NCBI GenBank assembly: GCA_018065185.1
Contig: JAGHTU010000008.1
Span: forward strand, 1-43,799
Source: Candidatus Equicola faecalis
Lineage (GTDB): Bacteria; Bacteroidota; Bacteroidia; Bacteroidales; Bacteroidaceae
DNA length: 43,799 nt
Reading direction: 5' to 3'
The position numbers and the translations under genes are program-made. Positions 8,291-18,918 of this stretch are shown here, piece by piece. Positions within the stretch are counted from its first letter, which is position 1; every line of letters begins with the position of its first letter. The notes below the pieces were generated by a model. The model saw nothing but the letters and a program-made list of their open reading frames with translations, searched no databases and was not told the origin of the DNA.

Positions 8291-9019
8291 ATGAGTATGA
8301 AACACTTGTTATTTATCAGTTTGGCTTTGTTGCTGTTTTCGTGTGGAGGGAAGGATAAGAACGATAGCGGTCCGTCTGCCATTACAACCGCTGAAGGGGA
8401 TTCCACAATGTACGGATTGGTCTGTGACGGCAGTAATGATTCTGTGGTGATTATCTTGCCGGAAGACCTGTCAGAGCCCCGTTCTTTCTCTATCATTGAA
8501 GCATTTCGTCAGCATCGGGTCTATGGAGTCCCTATGACTGGCGACCATGTTGCCATCCTCCAATCTGAAGATGGAAAATCTGCAAAGTGTTTGATAAACA
8601 TTGAGCGTCTTTATGGCAAATGGTATCGCATGGTATGCCCGCAGTGGCGGAAGCCGGTGGCGATGAGCGATGAGCATTTCGAACGGATGAAAAATCGTAT
8701 CCTGACACAGTTGACCGATTCTGCACGCGACTCTTTGCTGTGTCCTGTGGAATATTTGCTGGAACTGTCTGCCAACGGTCGTGTCGTCTGCCGTGGTTTT
8801 CACAGAAATGCTAGTGAAGATGACATACATCAGTTAGTGGAATATCCGCGTGCAAAGCATTATAGCGCATGGCATCTTTACAATGGTTTGTTGTTGCTTT
8901 CCACCCAAGGTCAGCATCCACGCACCGACACGTGCACTTTCCGTATCGTACGTAATGACACATTGATTGTTTCTTTCCCTGATGGCGAAAGGAAATTCTA
9001 TCGCAAAAAACAGAAATGA
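8291..9019 (+). CDS. Putative lipoprotein of unknown function
   Basis: The 242-residue product begins with a lipoprotein signal peptide, [18 protein letters not shown] followed by GG, so it is likely lipidated at Cys18. The mature part contains [10 protein letters not shown], a helical stretch ([21 protein letters not shown]) and a C-terminal strand-rich region ([23 protein letters not shown]). I do not recognise a family; the alternating strands at the end are lipocalin-like in feel only. A second in-frame ATG at 8297 is possible. The stop is one base before the ATG of pepT, so the two are almost certainly co-transcribed. Confidence 0.75.
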   Translation: MSMKHLLFISLALLLFSCGGKDKNDSGPSAITTAEGDSTMYGLVCDGSNDSVVIILPEDLSEPRSFSIIEAFRQHRVYGVPMTGDHVAILQSEDGKSAKCLINIERLYGKWYRMVCPQWRKPVAMSDEHFERMKNRILTQLTDSARDSLLCPVEYLLELSANGRVVCRGFHRNASEDDIHQLVEYPRAKHYSAWHLYNGLLLLSTQGQHPRTDTCTFRIVRNDTLIVSFPDGERKFYRKKQK

Positions 9020-9020
9020 T

Positions 9021-10241
9021 ATGAATTTGACAGAAAGATTTCTTCGCTATACCACGTTTAACACCCAGTCAAGCGAGGATTCTAATACTATGCCAAGCAC
9101 AGAAGGGCAGTTAAAATTTGCTGATTATCTCAAAAATGAACTTTTGGAAGAGGGGTTCCCTGATGTTGTGATGGACGCCAAGGGATATATCTATGCCACC
9201 CTCCCATCGAACACTGTCGATGACGTGCCTACTATCGGTTTCATCGCACATTACGACACCTCTCCCGACTGCTCGGGAAAAGACGTAAAGGCACATATCG
9301 TTGAAAATTATGATGGTAGTGACATAGTGCTTTCCGATGATATTGTGACCGACATTGCGACTTATCCGGAACTTCTTGCGCACAAGGGGGAAGACCTTAT
9401 CGTCACGGATGGTCATACCCTGCTCGGTGCTGATGATAAGGCGGGCATCGCAGAAATAGTGCAGGCCATGGTGTGGTTGAAGGAACATCCTGACGTGAAG
9501 CATGGCACCGTGCGGATAGCCTTCAATCCCGATGAGGAGATCGGCATTGGAGCGCATCATTTTGATGTGGATAAGTTTGCATGCCAGTGGGCTTATACTA
9601 TTGACGGGGGCGATTTGGGTGAATTTGAATATGAGAATTTCAATGCTGCTTCTGCAAAGATTCTTATCAGTGGCAAAAGTGTGCATCCTGGTTATGCAAA
9701 AGGTAAGATGAAGAATGCTACATTGATTGCTACAGAGCTGGTGTCGTTGTTGCCACGCGCAGAAACACCCGAATTTACCGAAGGTTATGAAGGATTCTAT
9801 CATCTCGTATCTCTTTCTGGGAACGTAGAAAAAGCTTCTCTTTCCCTTATTATCCGCGACCATGACAATGATCGTTTCTCATTCAGGAAAGCATTCGTTC
9901 AGCGTTGTGTGGAAATGATAAATGCACGTTATGGTGAGGGTACTGCCCAGATGAATCTTTCCGATACGTATTATAATATGCGTATGATAATGGAAGATAA
10001 CCGCCATGTCACCGACATAGCGTTGCGTGCTATGGAAGAATGCGGAGTGTCGCCGAAGGTGCAACCTATCCGTGGAGGTACAGATGGAGCACAATTATCA
10101 TTCCGTTCCTTGCCGTGTCCAAATATCTTTGCTGGTGGTGTAAATTTCCATGGTCCTCATGAATTTGTTTCTGTACAAACTATGCAGAAAGCAATGGAGG
10201 TAATAGTAAAGATATGTACACTGACAGCAAGCATCAAATGA
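9021..10241 (+). CDS. pepT: Peptidase T (tripeptide aminopeptidase)
   Basis: This 406-residue zinc-dependent M20-family aminopeptidase releases the N-terminal residue of tripeptides in the cytoplasm. The metal and catalytic motifs are in order: [10 protein letters not shown] (His and catalytic Asp), [11 protein letters not shown] (bridging Asp), [12 protein letters not shown] (catalytic Glu and metal Glu), [10 protein letters not shown] (metal Asp) and, near the C-terminus, [10 protein letters not shown] (metal His). The dimerisation domain contains [15 protein letters not shown] start at the ATG at 9021 ([13 protein letters not shown]), the usual PepT opening; the frame is open further upstream to 8967 but would overlap the lipoprotein gene. 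Length agrees with the family (about 408). Confidence 0.95.
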   Translation: MNLTERFLRYTTFNTQSSEDSNTMPSTEGQLKFADYLKNELLEEGFPDVVMDAKGYIYATLPSNTVDDVPTIGFIAHYDTSPDCSGKDVKAHIVENYDGSDIVLSDDIVTDIATYPELLAHKGEDLIVTDGHTLLGADDKAGIAEIVQAMVWLKEHPDVKHGTVRIAFNPDEEIGIGAHHFDVDKFACQWAYTIDGGDLGEFEYENFNAASAKILISGKSVHPGYAKGKMKNATLIATELVSLLPRAETPEFTEGYEGFYHLVSLSGNVEKASLSLIIRDHDNDRFSFRKAFVQRCVEMINARYGEGTAQMNLSDTYYNMRMIMEDNRHVTDIALRAMEECGVSPKVQPIRGGTDGAQLSFRSLPCPNIFAGGVNFHGPHEFVSVQTMQKAMEVIVKICTLTASIK

Positions 10242-10292
10242 TGAGTTGTGAGTTTTGGGTTATGAGTTTTTAATTTTTAATTAAAAAATTAT

Positions 10293-10300
10293 TACCTTCG
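10293..10300 (+). promoter_or_regulatory. Probable -7 box upstream of the DUF1599 gene
   Basis: TACCTTCG at 10293-10300 resembles TAnnTTTG and lies 26 nt before the ATG at 10327, after an AT-rich run. No clear TTTG -33 box is present. The preceding text (10241-10270) contains the repeated phrase GAGTTGTGAGTT..GGTTATGAGTT, which recurs in other gaps of the window. Confidence 0.4.
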
Positions 10301-10326
10301 CAAACAAATAAGAAAAGGGTAAGGCT

Positions 10327-10869
10327 ATGGATACGAATCGACAGTTTGAAAAAGTGATGGCAGAATGCCGTGAATTATTTAAGAACAAACTGCATGACTA
10401 TAGTGCTTCGTGGCGTATATTGCGACCAGCATCGTTGACTGACCAAATTTTTATTAAAGCGAAGCGCATCCGCACACTTGAGATGAGTGGCGGTAAGGGA
10501 TTGGTGGATGATGGTATTAGGTCGGAGTTTGTAGGAATAATCAATTACGGCATAATTGGACTGATACAGCTCGAGCGTCCTTTTGTTGATACGGTGGACA
10601 TTACAAATGATGAGGCTCTTGCTCTCTATGACGATTATGCAAGGAAAGCACTGGAACTGATGAAACGCAAGAACCACGACTATGGCGATGCCTGGCGTGG
10701 GATGCGTGTAAGTAGTTATACAGACCTGATACTGACAAAGATAGAACGCACGAAGGAGATAGAAAACCTTGGTGGAGAGACACTTGTCTCAGAGGGCATT
10801 GATGCCAACTATATGGATATGATAAACTATGCCGTCTTTGGGGTGATAAAGATGGATGAGGAAATTTGA
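10327..10869 (+). CDS. DUF1599-domain protein with internal duplication
   Basis: This 180-residue protein of unknown biochemical role is built from two similar halves. The first half has KLHDYSASWRILRPASLTDQ, then KAKRIRTLE and GIINYGIIGLIQLE. The second has KNHDYGDAWRGMRVSSYTD, then KIERTKEIE and DMINYAVFGVIKMDE. The repeated pattern HDY..(A/S)WR..R..S.TD..(I/L)..K..R...E, then G(I/D)...(N/M)YG is the DUF1599 signature; I recall such proteins adjoining tpiA and folE in Bacteroidales. The pattern of His, Asp and Glu resembles small helical nucleotide-pyrophosphatase-like folds, but that is only a guess. Confidence 0.85.
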   Translation: MDTNRQFEKVMAECRELFKNKLHDYSASWRILRPASLTDQIFIKAKRIRTLEMSGGKGLVDDGIRSEFVGIINYGIIGLIQLERPFVDTVDITNDEALALYDDYARKALELMKRKNHDYGDAWRGMRVSSYTDLILTKIERTKEIENLGGETLVSEGIDANYMDMINYAVFGVIKMDEEI

Positions 10870-10894
10870 AACTGATGTTAATAGTCAACAGACA

Positions 10895-11833
10895 ATGGCT
10901 AAAGACCGATGGTTATATAGCAAATTATTAAACGTCACATCATTAGTCATTGCCATAGTATTTATCTTTGCAGGACTGGTGAAAGCCAATGACCCATTAG
11001 GGATGCAATATAAGTTGGAGGACTATGCTGCCGTGATGGGTGTGAGCACAGATGAATTCTGGATGTGTGCATTTGCTGTACTGCTCGCTATGGTGGAGTT
11101 TAGTACGGGTGTGATGCTGATGATGAAGCAGCGCGTGGCAGTGGTGGCGGCTTTGCTGATGATGGTGGTGATGACGCCATTATCGTTATGGTTGGCATTG
11201 ACCGATGCCGTGCCTGACTGCGGATGCTTCGGTGATGCAATATTGTTGACGAACTGGCAGACATTGACAAAAAATATTGTGCTTCTAGTGTTGTGTGTAC
11301 TCATGATGCGACATTCAAGAGCATGGCGTTGGTGGAAACATACATGGATAATGGTCTTGCCTATGTTGGGAGTATTAATTCTGTCACTGTATTCGCGATA
11401 TGCACTTCCGCCAGTTGATTTCCGACCATATCATGTGGGTGCAGACATAAATAAGATGGACACGTTCTTTGTAGAAGATGTGGAAAGAGGTGATGTCACA
11501 GAAGAACTATTGCACAGGGCTGGATATACCTATTTGTTAATAGCTCCGCGTCTGGAAACGGCTGACGAGAGCGATTTTTCCGACTATAATTCACTCTATC
11601 GTGAGTGTTGCAACAAGGAAATGCCTTTCTATTGCGTGACAGCCAGTGATGAGAATGCCCGTGAAGAATGGCGAAAGAGAACAATGGCAAAATACCCATT
11701 TCTTTCATCTGATGACACAGAACTGAAGACCATCGTAAGGAGCAACCCTGGACTAGTGGTAATAAAGGACGGACGGGTAGTAGCAAAATATAGTCATAAC
11801 GATATTCCAAAAGAGGTGATTTTTAATAAATAA
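10895..11833 (+). CDS. DoxX/MauE-type membrane protein with periplasmic C-terminal domain
   Basis: The 312-residue product has about four N-terminal membrane segments ([67 protein letters not shown]), as in DoxX/MauE-like quinone-linked or redox-associated proteins. A conserved [11 protein letters not shown] motif lies between helices three and four. A fifth hydrophobic stretch ([16 protein letters not shown]) leads to an extracytoplasmic domain of about 140 residues ending in [22 protein letters not shown], which looks like the last strands of a thioredoxin-like fold. I prefer the ATG at 10895 ([12 protein letters not shown]). An in-frame ATG at 10856 overlaps the DUF1599 gene by 14 bp and would add 13 hydrophilic residues. 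The gene sits between the DUF1599 gene and tpiA. Confidence 0.75.
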   Translation: MAKDRWLYSKLLNVTSLVIAIVFIFAGLVKANDPLGMQYKLEDYAAVMGVSTDEFWMCAFAVLLAMVEFSTGVMLMMKQRVAVVAALLMMVVMTPLSLWLALTDAVPDCGCFGDAILLTNWQTLTKNIVLLVLCVLMMRHSRAWRWWKHTWIMVLPMLGVLILSLYSRYALPPVDFRPYHVGADINKMDTFFVEDVERGDVTEELLHRAGYTYLLIAPRLETADESDFSDYNSLYRECCNKEMPFYCVTASDENAREEWRKRTMAKYPFLSSDDTELKTIVRSNPGLVVIKDGRVVAKYSHNDIPKEVIFNK

Positions 11834-11846
11834 AACGAAAACGATT

Positions 11847-12605
11847 ATGAGAAAGAAAATTGTAGCAGGTAACTGGAAAATGAACATGAACCTGCAGGAA
11901 GGCATTGCATTGGCAAAGGAACTTAATGAAAGTTTGAAGGCAGAAAAGCCAAATTGTGATGTTGTTATCTGTACGCCATTCATTCATCTGGCAAGCATCG
12001 CACAATTCCTTGATCAAAACATTATTGGTCTTGGTGCAGAAAACTGTGCCGATAAGGAAAAAGGTGCCTATACTGGCGAGGTGAGTGCAGCAATGGTGAA
12101 GAGTACGGGTGCACAATACGTCATTATTGGTCATTCTGAGCGCAGAGAATATTATAAGGAGACGCCTGAGATACTGAAAGAGAAAGTGCTGTTGGCACAA
12201 GCCAACGGACTGAAAGTTATCTTCTGCATTGGTGAGAGTCTTGAAGAGCGCGAAGCCGGCAAACAAAATGAGGTGGTAAAGGCAGAATTGGAAGGTAGCC
12301 TTTTCAATCTTTCGAAAGAAGATTTTGAAAAGGTCGTTATTGCCTATGAGCCTATCTGGGCCATCGGTACGGGTAAAACGGCTACTGCCGACCAAGCAGA
12401 AGAGATTCACGCCTATATCCGTAGTGTCATTGCAGAAAAGTATGGCGAAGAAACAGCCGATGGTACAAGTATTCTTTATGGTGGTAGTTGCAAGGCATCA
12501 AACGCACCTGAACTTTTTGCAAAGAAAGATATTGACGGCGGACTTATCGGTGGTGCATCACTCAAATGTGCTGATTTCAAAGGCATCATTGATGCTTTCA
12601 ATTAA
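11847..12605 (+). CDS. tpiA: Triosephosphate isomerase
   Basis: This 252-residue glycolytic and gluconeogenic enzyme interconverts dihydroxyacetone phosphate and glyceraldehyde 3-phosphate. The catalytic features are clear: GNWKMN near the N-terminus (substrate-binding Asn and Lys), IIGHSERR (catalytic His, near 97), [14 protein letters not shown] (catalytic Glu and phosphate loop, near 167-180), and [10 protein letters not shown] and [10 protein letters not shown] near the C-terminus. Length is normal. It follows the DoxX-like gene by 13 nt and precedes the SPOR gene by 10 nt. Confidence 0.98.
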   Translation: MRKKIVAGNWKMNMNLQEGIALAKELNESLKAEKPNCDVVICTPFIHLASIAQFLDQNIIGLGAENCADKEKGAYTGEVSAAMVKSTGAQYVIIGHSERREYYKETPEILKEKVLLAQANGLKVIFCIGESLEEREAGKQNEVVKAELEGSLFNLSKEDFEKVVIAYEPIWAIGTGKTATADQAEEIHAYIRSVIAEKYGEETADGTSILYGGSCKASNAPELFAKKDIDGGLIGGASLKCADFKGIIDAFN

Positions 12606-12615
12606 GAAATAAGCA

Positions 12616-13254
12616 ATGCTTCGTTTGCGACCATTTACTCTCTGCATCTTAATGGCAGTCGTGGCGAGTTTTACACTTACTGCGACGGCAGAGGGTGAAA
12701 TGGTGCAGCGTAATATACTTGACAGTATTTCTCCAAATGCAGCATCTTATGAGGGAATAAGTATATCCCTTACGAAAAAAATCAGGTATGATACGATACG
12801 CACACGCCCTCCTTTGCCCCACTTCTCACACAAGCGGAAAATGATTACAAAAGTGGAAGCAATATATTCATATTCTGCCCCGACAAAAAAGAAAATCTAT
12901 GTCGGTGGTCGTAAGGCGCAGGGCTACCGTATTCAGCTGTTTGCTGGTGGCGACACACGTGCCGACTACCAGAAAGCATCAGCTATAGGGCGTAAAGCAA
13001 AGCAGTATTTCCCGAATGAGCCTATCTATACACATTTTTATTCTCCACGCTGGATATGCAGGATTGGAAATTATGAAACTCAGGATATGGCAACAAAGAT
13101 GCTTGTGCGTGTGCAACGTATGGGATTTTTAGAAGCCGGTATTGTAAAATCGCCAGTAACCTTGAAAAGGGAAAAATATGTTTCTTCTACGAAAACTCTA
13201 GATGAGACAGACGGCGTGGAGATTGAAACGGAAACAACAGTAAATAATGAGTGA
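12616..13254 (+). CDS. SPOR-domain exported protein
   Basis: The 212-residue product has an N-terminal signal peptide ([22 protein letters not shown]). A poorly conserved middle is followed by a SPOR domain at about residues 98-180, with [11 protein letters not shown], a helix ([13 protein letters not shown]), [18 protein letters not shown] and a closing [15 protein letters not shown] domains bind denuded septal peptidoglycan, so a cell-wall or division-site role is inferred. The last 8 bp (ATGAGTGA) overlap the start of folE. Confidence 0.85.
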   Translation: MLRLRPFTLCILMAVVASFTLTATAEGEMVQRNILDSISPNAASYEGISISLTKKIRYDTIRTRPPLPHFSHKRKMITKVEAIYSYSAPTKKKIYVGGRKAQGYRIQLFAGGDTRADYQKASAIGRKAKQYFPNEPIYTHFYSPRWICRIGNYETQDMATKMLVRVQRMGFLEAGIVKSPVTLKREKYVSSTKTLDETDGVEIETETTVNNE

Positions 13255-13813
13255 AGACGAAAGACTGATAAAGATGGCTGATAGTTGTCGGCAGATGCTG
13301 GATCTCGTCGGCGAAGACTCTTCCCGCGAAGGTCTTTTGAAGACACCTATGCGCGTGGCAAAGGCGATGAGGAAACTTACCGAAGGATATGGAATGAATC
13401 CTTCTGCCGTTTTGAAAAGCGCAATGTTCAAGGAAGACTATTCTCAAATGGTCATAGTAAAGGATATTGACTTTTTCTCGCTCTGTGAACATCATATGAT
13501 TCCGTTCTATGGCAAGGTGCATGTGGCATATATCCCAAACGGGTACATCACGGGATTGAGCAAGATAGCGCGTGTGGTGGATATTTTCTCGCATCGCCTT
13601 CAGGTGCAGGAGAGAATGACATTGCAGATAAAGGAATGTATTCAGGAGACGCTGAAACCACTAGGCGTGATGGTAGTGGTGGAGGCACGGCATATGTGTA
13701 TGCAAATGCGCGGTGTGGAAAAGGTGGATTCGGTAACGACAACAAGCGAGATAAGCGGAGCTTTCCTCAATGCTACCACACGTGCTGAATTTATGAACCT
13801 CATTAAAAAATAA
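13247..13813 (+). CDS. folE: GTP cyclohydrolase I
   Basis: This 188-residue enzyme converts GTP to 7,8-dihydroneopterin triphosphate, the first step of folate biosynthesis. Zinc ligands are visible in LCEHHMIPF (C80 and H83) and in [12 protein letters not shown] (third Cys). Other family motifs are [42 protein letters not shown] (as consecutive blocks) and [13 protein letters not shown]. It belongs to the type IA, zinc-dependent class. The ATG overlaps the SPOR gene stop, indicating translational coupling. Confidence 0.97.
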   Translation: MSEDERLIKMADSCRQMLDLVGEDSSREGLLKTPMRVAKAMRKLTEGYGMNPSAVLKSAMFKEDYSQMVIVKDIDFFSLCEHHMIPFYGKVHVAYIPNGYITGLSKIARVVDIFSHRLQVQERMTLQIKECIQETLKPLGVMVVVEARHMCMQMRGVEKVDSVTTTSEISGAFLNATTRAEFMNLIKK

Positions 13814-13867
13814 TAAAAGTCATAGGTTAAAGCTGTTGACTTTTGCCCATTGACTCCTGACATAAAA

Positions 13868-15829
13868 ATGATAGACAGACAGACGATAGATAAAATCCTT
13901 GAAGCAGCCAACATCGTTGATGTGGTGGGCGACTTTGTTACGCTACGAAAGGCTGGCGTGAACATGAAGGGATTATGTCCGTTCCACAACGAGAAGACAC
14001 CATCGTTTGTTGTCTCACCGGCGAAGAATATGTGCCATTGTTTCGGTTGTGGCAAAGGTGGTACACCGGTGAGCTTTCTCATGGAACACGAGCAGATGAC
14101 CTACCCCGAAGCTCTGCGATGGCTGGCAAACAAATACCACATTGAGATTGTCGAGAAAAAATATACGGCCGAAGAACGTCAGCAGCAGACTGACCGCGAG
14201 AGTATGTTCATCCTCAACGAATGGGCGATGAAGTACTTTGAAAACACGCTGTACAACAATGTGGACGGACGTGCCGTGGGTATGCAGTATCTCCGTTCAC
14301 GCGGTTTCCGTGATGACATAATAAAGAAGTTTCATTTGGGTTATGCACTTAACGGGAAATCGTTGCTTGCCGAAGAGGCAATGAAACAAGGTTATCAGGA
14401 GAAATACCTCATTGCAACAGGGTTGTGTTATAAGAAAGATAATGGTGATGTGTGCGACCGTTATTATGGACGTGTCATCTTCCCGTGGTTGTCGGTAAGC
14501 GGAAAGGTGTGCGCCTTTGGCGGACGTGTGCTTGACAGTCGCACAAAAGGAGTACAACAGAAATATGTAAATTCCCCGGAATCGGAAATCTATCATAAGG
14601 GTAATGAGTTGTATGGAATATTTCAAGCCAAGAGGTCAATCGTTCAGCATGATATGGTCTATATGGTGGAGGGATATACTGATGTGGTGTCCATGCATCA
14701 GTGCGGCATAGAAAACGTAGTGGCAAATTCCGGTACGGCACTTTCAAAACATCAAATACGCCTATTACACCGTTTCACGTCGAATATCACCCTGCTCTAT
14801 GATGGCGATGAGGCTGGCATACATGCTGCCTTGCGTGGAACTGACATGCTTCTGGAGGAAGGTATGAACATCAGGGTGGTGCTCTTCCCTGATGGCGATG
14901 ATCCCGACAGTTTTGCACGAAAACATACTGCAGAAGAATACCAGAAGTTCATTGATAATAATTCTCAGGATTTCATTGCCTTCAAGATTCATCTGCTGCT
15001 TGACGGGGTGACTGATCCTATCAGGAAAGCAGAAGCCATAAGCAGTATTGTGGAGAGCGTGTCAAAGATAGATGACTCTATCAAGCGTTCCACCTACATC
15101 AAGGAATGTTCGCAGCGTATCGGCATTAACGAACAAGCGCTCATTGCGTCAATGAACCGCTTTATCCATACCCACATAGAGGAGAAGGAAAAGCGTGCAA
15201 GAAGCAATGAAGCGGTCACCTCCTCCCAACCTCCACGAGGGGAGGAGTCAGATACACACTCCGGGCATATAGTTTCCTCTCGTGGAGGTTCAGTGGAGGG
15301 GACTTCAAATCTCGAATACTTAATCATGCGTGAGATAGTGCAACATGGGCAGACCGTCCTGTTCAACGATGTTGAGACCACCGAAGGCAAGAGAATAAAA
15401 CTTGATGTTGTGCATTTCATAGATTATGACATGAAGGAGGATGACATGCAATTCCGCAATCCTACATACAACAGGATTCTTCAGATGGCAGTTGAATATG
15501 AGGGTAGTGTTCCGCTTACGACTTTTCTTGTGAATAATCCGGATATAGAAATCAGCCGTATTGCTGCCGATATGGCGGTGGAGCGTTATCATTTGAGTAA
15601 ATATCTTGAGCAGGAGTCGTCGGCAGATGAAATCTACAGACAGGTGCGTCATATGCTTGTTGATTTCAAGTTGGAACGCTTTGAAGAGAAAATTACTTTC
15701 CTGAAAGCAGAACTTAAAGAGGTGTCAGGTGATCTAAAACGTACATCATCCATATTGAACGAACTGAATTTATGTCAGCAACAACGCAATATGCTGGCAA
15801 AGGATGTCGGTAAAAATATTTTGAAATAA
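13868..15829 (+). CDS. dnaG: DNA primase
   Basis: This 653-residue primase makes RNA primers for replication. The N-terminal zinc finger has C37-P-F-H40 and C58-F-G-C61. The RNA polymerase/Toprim core shows YMVEGYTDVVSMHQ (catalytic Glu), VVANSGTAL, LLYDGDEAG and LFPDGDDPDSF. A C-terminal helicase-interacting region follows. The start is placed at MIDRQTIDKI, the usual DnaG opening; the frame is open to 13850. Between core and C-terminal domain lies a low-complexity linker (about 450-479, TSSQPPRGEESDTHSG...), which coincides exactly with an inverted repeat in the DNA and is probably an inserted repeat that stayed in frame. Confidence 0.97.
   Translation: MIDRQTIDKILEAANIVDVVGDFVTLRKAGVNMKGLCPFHNEKTPSFVVSPAKNMCHCFGCGKGGTPVSFLMEHEQMTYPEALRWLANKYHIEIVEKKYTAEERQQQTDRESMFILNEWAMKYFENTLYNNVDGRAVGMQYLRSRGFRDDIIKKFHLGYALNGKSLLAEEAMKQGYQEKYLIATGLCYKKDNGDVCDRYYGRVIFPWLSVSGKVCAFGGRVLDSRTKGVQQKYVNSPESEIYHKGNELYGIFQAKRSIVQHDMVYMVEGYTDVVSMHQCGIENVVANSGTALSKHQIRLLHRFTSNITLLYDGDEAGIHAALRGTDMLLEEGMNIRVVLFPDGDDPDSFARKHTAEEYQKFIDNNSQDFIAFKIHLLLDGVTDPIRKAEAISSIVESVSKIDDSIKRSTYIKECSQRIGINEQALIASMNRFIHTHIEEKEKRARSNEAVTSSQPPRGEESDTHSGHIVSSRGGSVEGTSNLEYLIMREIVQHGQTVLFNDVETTEGKRIKLDVVHFIDYDMKEDDMQFRNPTYNRILQMAVEYEGSVPLTTFLVNNPDIEISRIAADMAVERYHLSKYLEQESSADEIYRQVRHMLVDFKLERFEEKITFLKAELKEVSGDLKRTSSILNELNLCQQQRNMLAKDVGKNILK
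15215..15303. repeat. Palindromic repeat embedded in dnaG
   Basis: Arm 1 at 15215-15246 reads CCTCCTCCCAACCTCCACG then AGGGGAGGAG. Arm 2 at 15272-15303 reads TTCCTCTCGTGGAGGTTCAG then TGGAGGGGAC. The arms are inverted copies of about 32 nt with a few mismatches, separated by about 25 nt. Such C-rich palindromes are, from memory, common between genes in Bacteroidetes. Here one lies wholly inside a coding frame and encodes the linker of DnaG. Confidence 0.7.
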
Positions 15830-15865
15830 TTGAAGACAGGCCGTCGACCATATAACTAAAAAAGA

Positions 15866-16213
15866 ATGGCATTCAACTGGGACAAAGACTTGAAACTGTA
15901 TTATTCCACCCGTGAGGTGGCACGGATATTTGGTGTTAATGAGAGTACGCTACGCTTTTGGGAGAGTAAGTTCCCATCTATCCGTCCGAAGACAACGGAT
16001 AATGGCGTACGCCAGTACTCACAGAAGAATATTGAAGAAATCCGCTTGGTGCATAATCTGGTTAAAGTGCGTGGGTTCCGTTTGGATGCTGCTTGTGAGA
16101 TATTGAAGAAAAATCGTAAAGATGCCGACCGCAGTGCTGAAATCATAGAACGCCTGATGAACGTGCGCGATGAGTTGATGAGAATAAACAGTCATCTAGA
16201 TGGGGCAAATTGA
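15866..16213 (+). CDS. MerR-family transcriptional regulator
   Basis: This 115-residue protein has an N-terminal winged helix-turn-helix of the MerR type: YYSTREVARIFGVNESTLRFW, then ESKFPSIRPKT..NGVRQYSQKNIEEI, the family arginine/tyrosine wing. A helix (LVHNLVKVRGFRLDAACEILK) follows. The C-terminal tail is short and has no effector domain or metal-binding Cys, so the ligand, if any, is unknown. Similar small MerR proteins are common in Bacteroidetes. It lies between dnaG and alaS in the same direction. Confidence 0.88.
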   Translation: MAFNWDKDLKLYYSTREVARIFGVNESTLRFWESKFPSIRPKTTDNGVRQYSQKNIEEIRLVHNLVKVRGFRLDAACEILKKNRKDADRSAEIIERLMNVRDELMRINSHLDGAN

Positions 16214-16288
16214 AAAAGGAAAGAGTTATGATTTGAATAATCATTAAATAGACAAATAAGATATACAACATAAAACTTACAATAAGAC

Positions 16289-18916
16289 ATGTTTACAGCA
16301 AAAGAAATTAGAGAATCATTCAAAAAGTTTTTTGAAAGTAAGGGCCATTTGATTGTACCATCGGCTCCGATGGTGATAAAGGACGACCCGACATTGATGT
16401 TTACCAATGCAGGAATGAATCAGTTCAAGGACATTATCCTCGGCAATCGTACACCGGAGAGTCGTCGGCAGGCAGATTCTCAGAAATGCTTGCGTGTCAG
16501 CGGTAAGCACAATGACCTTGAAGAGGTGGGGCATGACACTTACCATCATACCATGTTTGAGATGCTCGGCAACTGGAGTTTCGGCGATTATTTCAAACAG
16601 GAAGCCATTGACTGGGCATGGGAATACCTTGTGGATGTCTTGAAGCTCAACCCTGCTAATCTTTATGCCACCGTCTTTGAGGGCTCAGCAGAAGAAGAGT
16701 TGGAGCGCGACAATGAGGCTGCAACAATATGGGAACGCCATCTCCCGAAAGATCATATCCTCAACGGCAACAAGCACGACAACTTCTGGGAGATGGGCGA
16801 TACAGGTCCGTGTGGTCCTTGCTCGGAGATACATCTTGACTCGCGCACCGATGAAGAGAAGGCATCCGTTCCGGGACGTGAATTGGTGAACAAGGACGAC
16901 CCGCAGGTGATAGAGATCTGGAACCTCGTCTTCATGCAGTATAACCGCAAGGCAGATGGTAGCCTTGAAGCTCTTCCTGCTAAGGTGATAGATACTGGTA
17001 TGGGCTTCGAGCGCTTGGTGCGTGCCTTGCAGGGCAAACATTCCAATTACGACACAGATGTATTCCAGCCTTATATCAAAGAAATATCACGTTTGTCAAG
17101 ACTTGAATACGGTAAGGATGAAAAGGTGGATATCGCAATGCGTGTCATTGCTGATCATCTGCGTGCCGTGGCATTCTCCATCGCTGATGGTCAGTTGCCA
17201 AGCAACGCAAAGGCAGGTTATGTCATACGCCGTATTCTCCGCCGTGCAGTTCGTTATGCCTATACTTTCCTCGGTCAGAAAGAAGCATTCCTATATAAAC
17301 TCATTCCGATACTTATCTTTGAGATGGGCGAGGCCTATCCGGAACTCAAGGCACAGCGCGAGTTGATAGGCAAGGTGATAATGGAAGAGGAAGAGTCATT
17401 TCTCCGTACACTTGCCAACGGTATAAGACTTCTCAATGAAGAGATAGAAAAACTCAATACAGAAAATGTCGGTGATAAAGTGCTGTCTGGAGAAAAGGCA
17501 TTCACGTTGTTCGACACCTTCGGTTTTCCTCTCGACCTTACAGAACTCATCTGCCGTGAAAACGGTATCAGTGTTGATGTAGAGCGTTTTGAAGCCGAGA
17601 TGCAAAAGCAGAAGGCACGTGCCCGCAATGCTGCTGCTGTTGAGACGGGCGACTGGGTGACGCTCTCACCAGCCGAAACAGAGTTCGTGGGTTATGATCA
17701 CACGGAATATTCTTGTCACATAACGAAATATCGTAAAGTGACGCAAAAGGGCAAGACTTTCTTCCAGATTATGCTTGACCATACACCTTTCTACGGTGAA
17801 ATGGGTGGACAGATTGGCGACCGTGGTGTGCTCGTTAATGGTGAGGTAACCATCAATATCATTGACACCAAGCGCGAGAATGGTGTCAGCGTGCATATCG
17901 CCACAGAGATGCCTGCTGACCCGATGGCAGAGTTCATGGCATGTGTGGATACGGACCGCCGTAGTGCGAGTGCTGCCAATCATACTGCTACCCACCTTCT
18001 TGATCAGGCATTAAAGGAAGTACTGGGTGAGCATGTGGAGCAGAAAGGTTCGCTTGTCACGCCAGAGTCACTGCGTTTTGATTTCTCACATTTCGAGAAG
18101 ATGACAGATGAACAGATACGTCAGGTGGAATATCTTGTAAACAGTCGCATACGTGAGAATCTGCCATTACAGGAGCACCGTCAATGCCCTATAGATGAGG
18201 CGCGTGAGATGGGTGCCATCGCTCTCTTTGGCGAGAAATACGGCGATATGGTACGTGTGGTACGTTTTGGACAGAGCATCGAACTCTGTGGTGGTATTCA
18301 CGCACAGGCTACAGGTTGCATCGGTATGTTCAAGATTCTTTCCGAGAGTAGTGTGGCTGCTGGTGTGCGCCGTATTGAAGCCATTACCGGTGCTGAGTTT
18401 GAAAAGGCTATCTACCATATAGAAGATACGATGAAAGATATTCGTGCCCTGTTCAATAACGCCAAGGATTTGAAGGGCGCAATAGAGCGTTTCATTTCTG
18501 AGAATGCCGACTTGAAAAAGGAAGTTGAGGCATTCCAGGCACAGAAGATAGAGGGGTTGAAACAGAGCTTACTTGATAAAGCAGAGATAAGGAATGGTGT
18601 GAAAGTGGTGAAAGCCGTGCTTCCATTGCCTGCATCTGCTGCAAAAGACCTTGTTTTTGGTCTGCAGAGACTGCAACCAGAAAATCTGTTCGTGGCATTA
18701 GGCTCGTTTGAGGGTGATAAACCGCTGTTGTCGGTAATGATTTCCGACAATCTCGTGAAAGGATATTCGCTCAATGCCGGGCAGATGGTGCGCGAAGCAG
18801 GAAAACTCATTCAGGGTGGCGGTGGCGGTCAACCGTATTATGCCACTGCTGGAGGACGCAACAAGGACGGACTGTCGGTAGCTGTGGATAAGGTTATAGA
18901 ATTGGTAGGATTCTGA
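16289..18916 (+). CDS. alaS: Alanine--tRNA ligase
   Basis: This 875-residue class II synthetase charges tRNA-Ala. The N-terminal catalytic core begins [20 protein letters not shown], with [38 protein letters not shown] and [12 protein letters not shown]. The editing domain has the zinc-binding [10 protein letters not shown] (H565, H569) and [11 protein letters not shown] (C667, H671). A coiled region leads to the C-terminal DHHA1-like oligomerisation domain with [14 protein letters not shown]. Length and order match the family. It is followed two bases later by the helicase gene. Confidence 0.98.
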   Translation: MFTAKEIRESFKKFFESKGHLIVPSAPMVIKDDPTLMFTNAGMNQFKDIILGNRTPESRRQADSQKCLRVSGKHNDLEEVGHDTYHHTMFEMLGNWSFGDYFKQEAIDWAWEYLVDVLKLNPANLYATVFEGSAEEELERDNEAATIWERHLPKDHILNGNKHDNFWEMGDTGPCGPCSEIHLDSRTDEEKASVPGRELVNKDDPQVIEIWNLVFMQYNRKADGSLEALPAKVIDTGMGFERLVRALQGKHSNYDTDVFQPYIKEISRLSRLEYGKDEKVDIAMRVIADHLRAVAFSIADGQLPSNAKAGYVIRRILRRAVRYAYTFLGQKEAFLYKLIPILIFEMGEAYPELKAQRELIGKVIMEEEESFLRTLANGIRLLNEEIEKLNTENVGDKVLSGEKAFTLFDTFGFPLDLTELICRENGISVDVERFEAEMQKQKARARNAAAVETGDWVTLSPAETEFVGYDHTEYSCHITKYRKVTQKGKTFFQIMLDHTPFYGEMGGQIGDRGVLVNGEVTINIIDTKRENGVSVHIATEMPADPMAEFMACVDTDRRSASAANHTATHLLDQALKEVLGEHVEQKGSLVTPESLRFDFSHFEKMTDEQIRQVEYLVNSRIRENLPLQEHRQCPIDEAREMGAIALFGEKYGDMVRVVRFGQSIELCGGIHAQATGCIGMFKILSESSVAAGVRRIEAITGAEFEKAIYHIEDTMKDIRALFNNAKDLKGAIERFISENADLKKEVEAFQAQKIEGLKQSLLDKAEIRNGVKVVKAVLPLPASAAKDLVFGLQRLQPENLFVALGSFEGDKPLLSVMISDNLVKGYSLNAGQMVREAGKLIQGGGGGQPYYATAGGRNKDGLSVAVDKVIELVGF

Positions 18917-18918
18917 TT

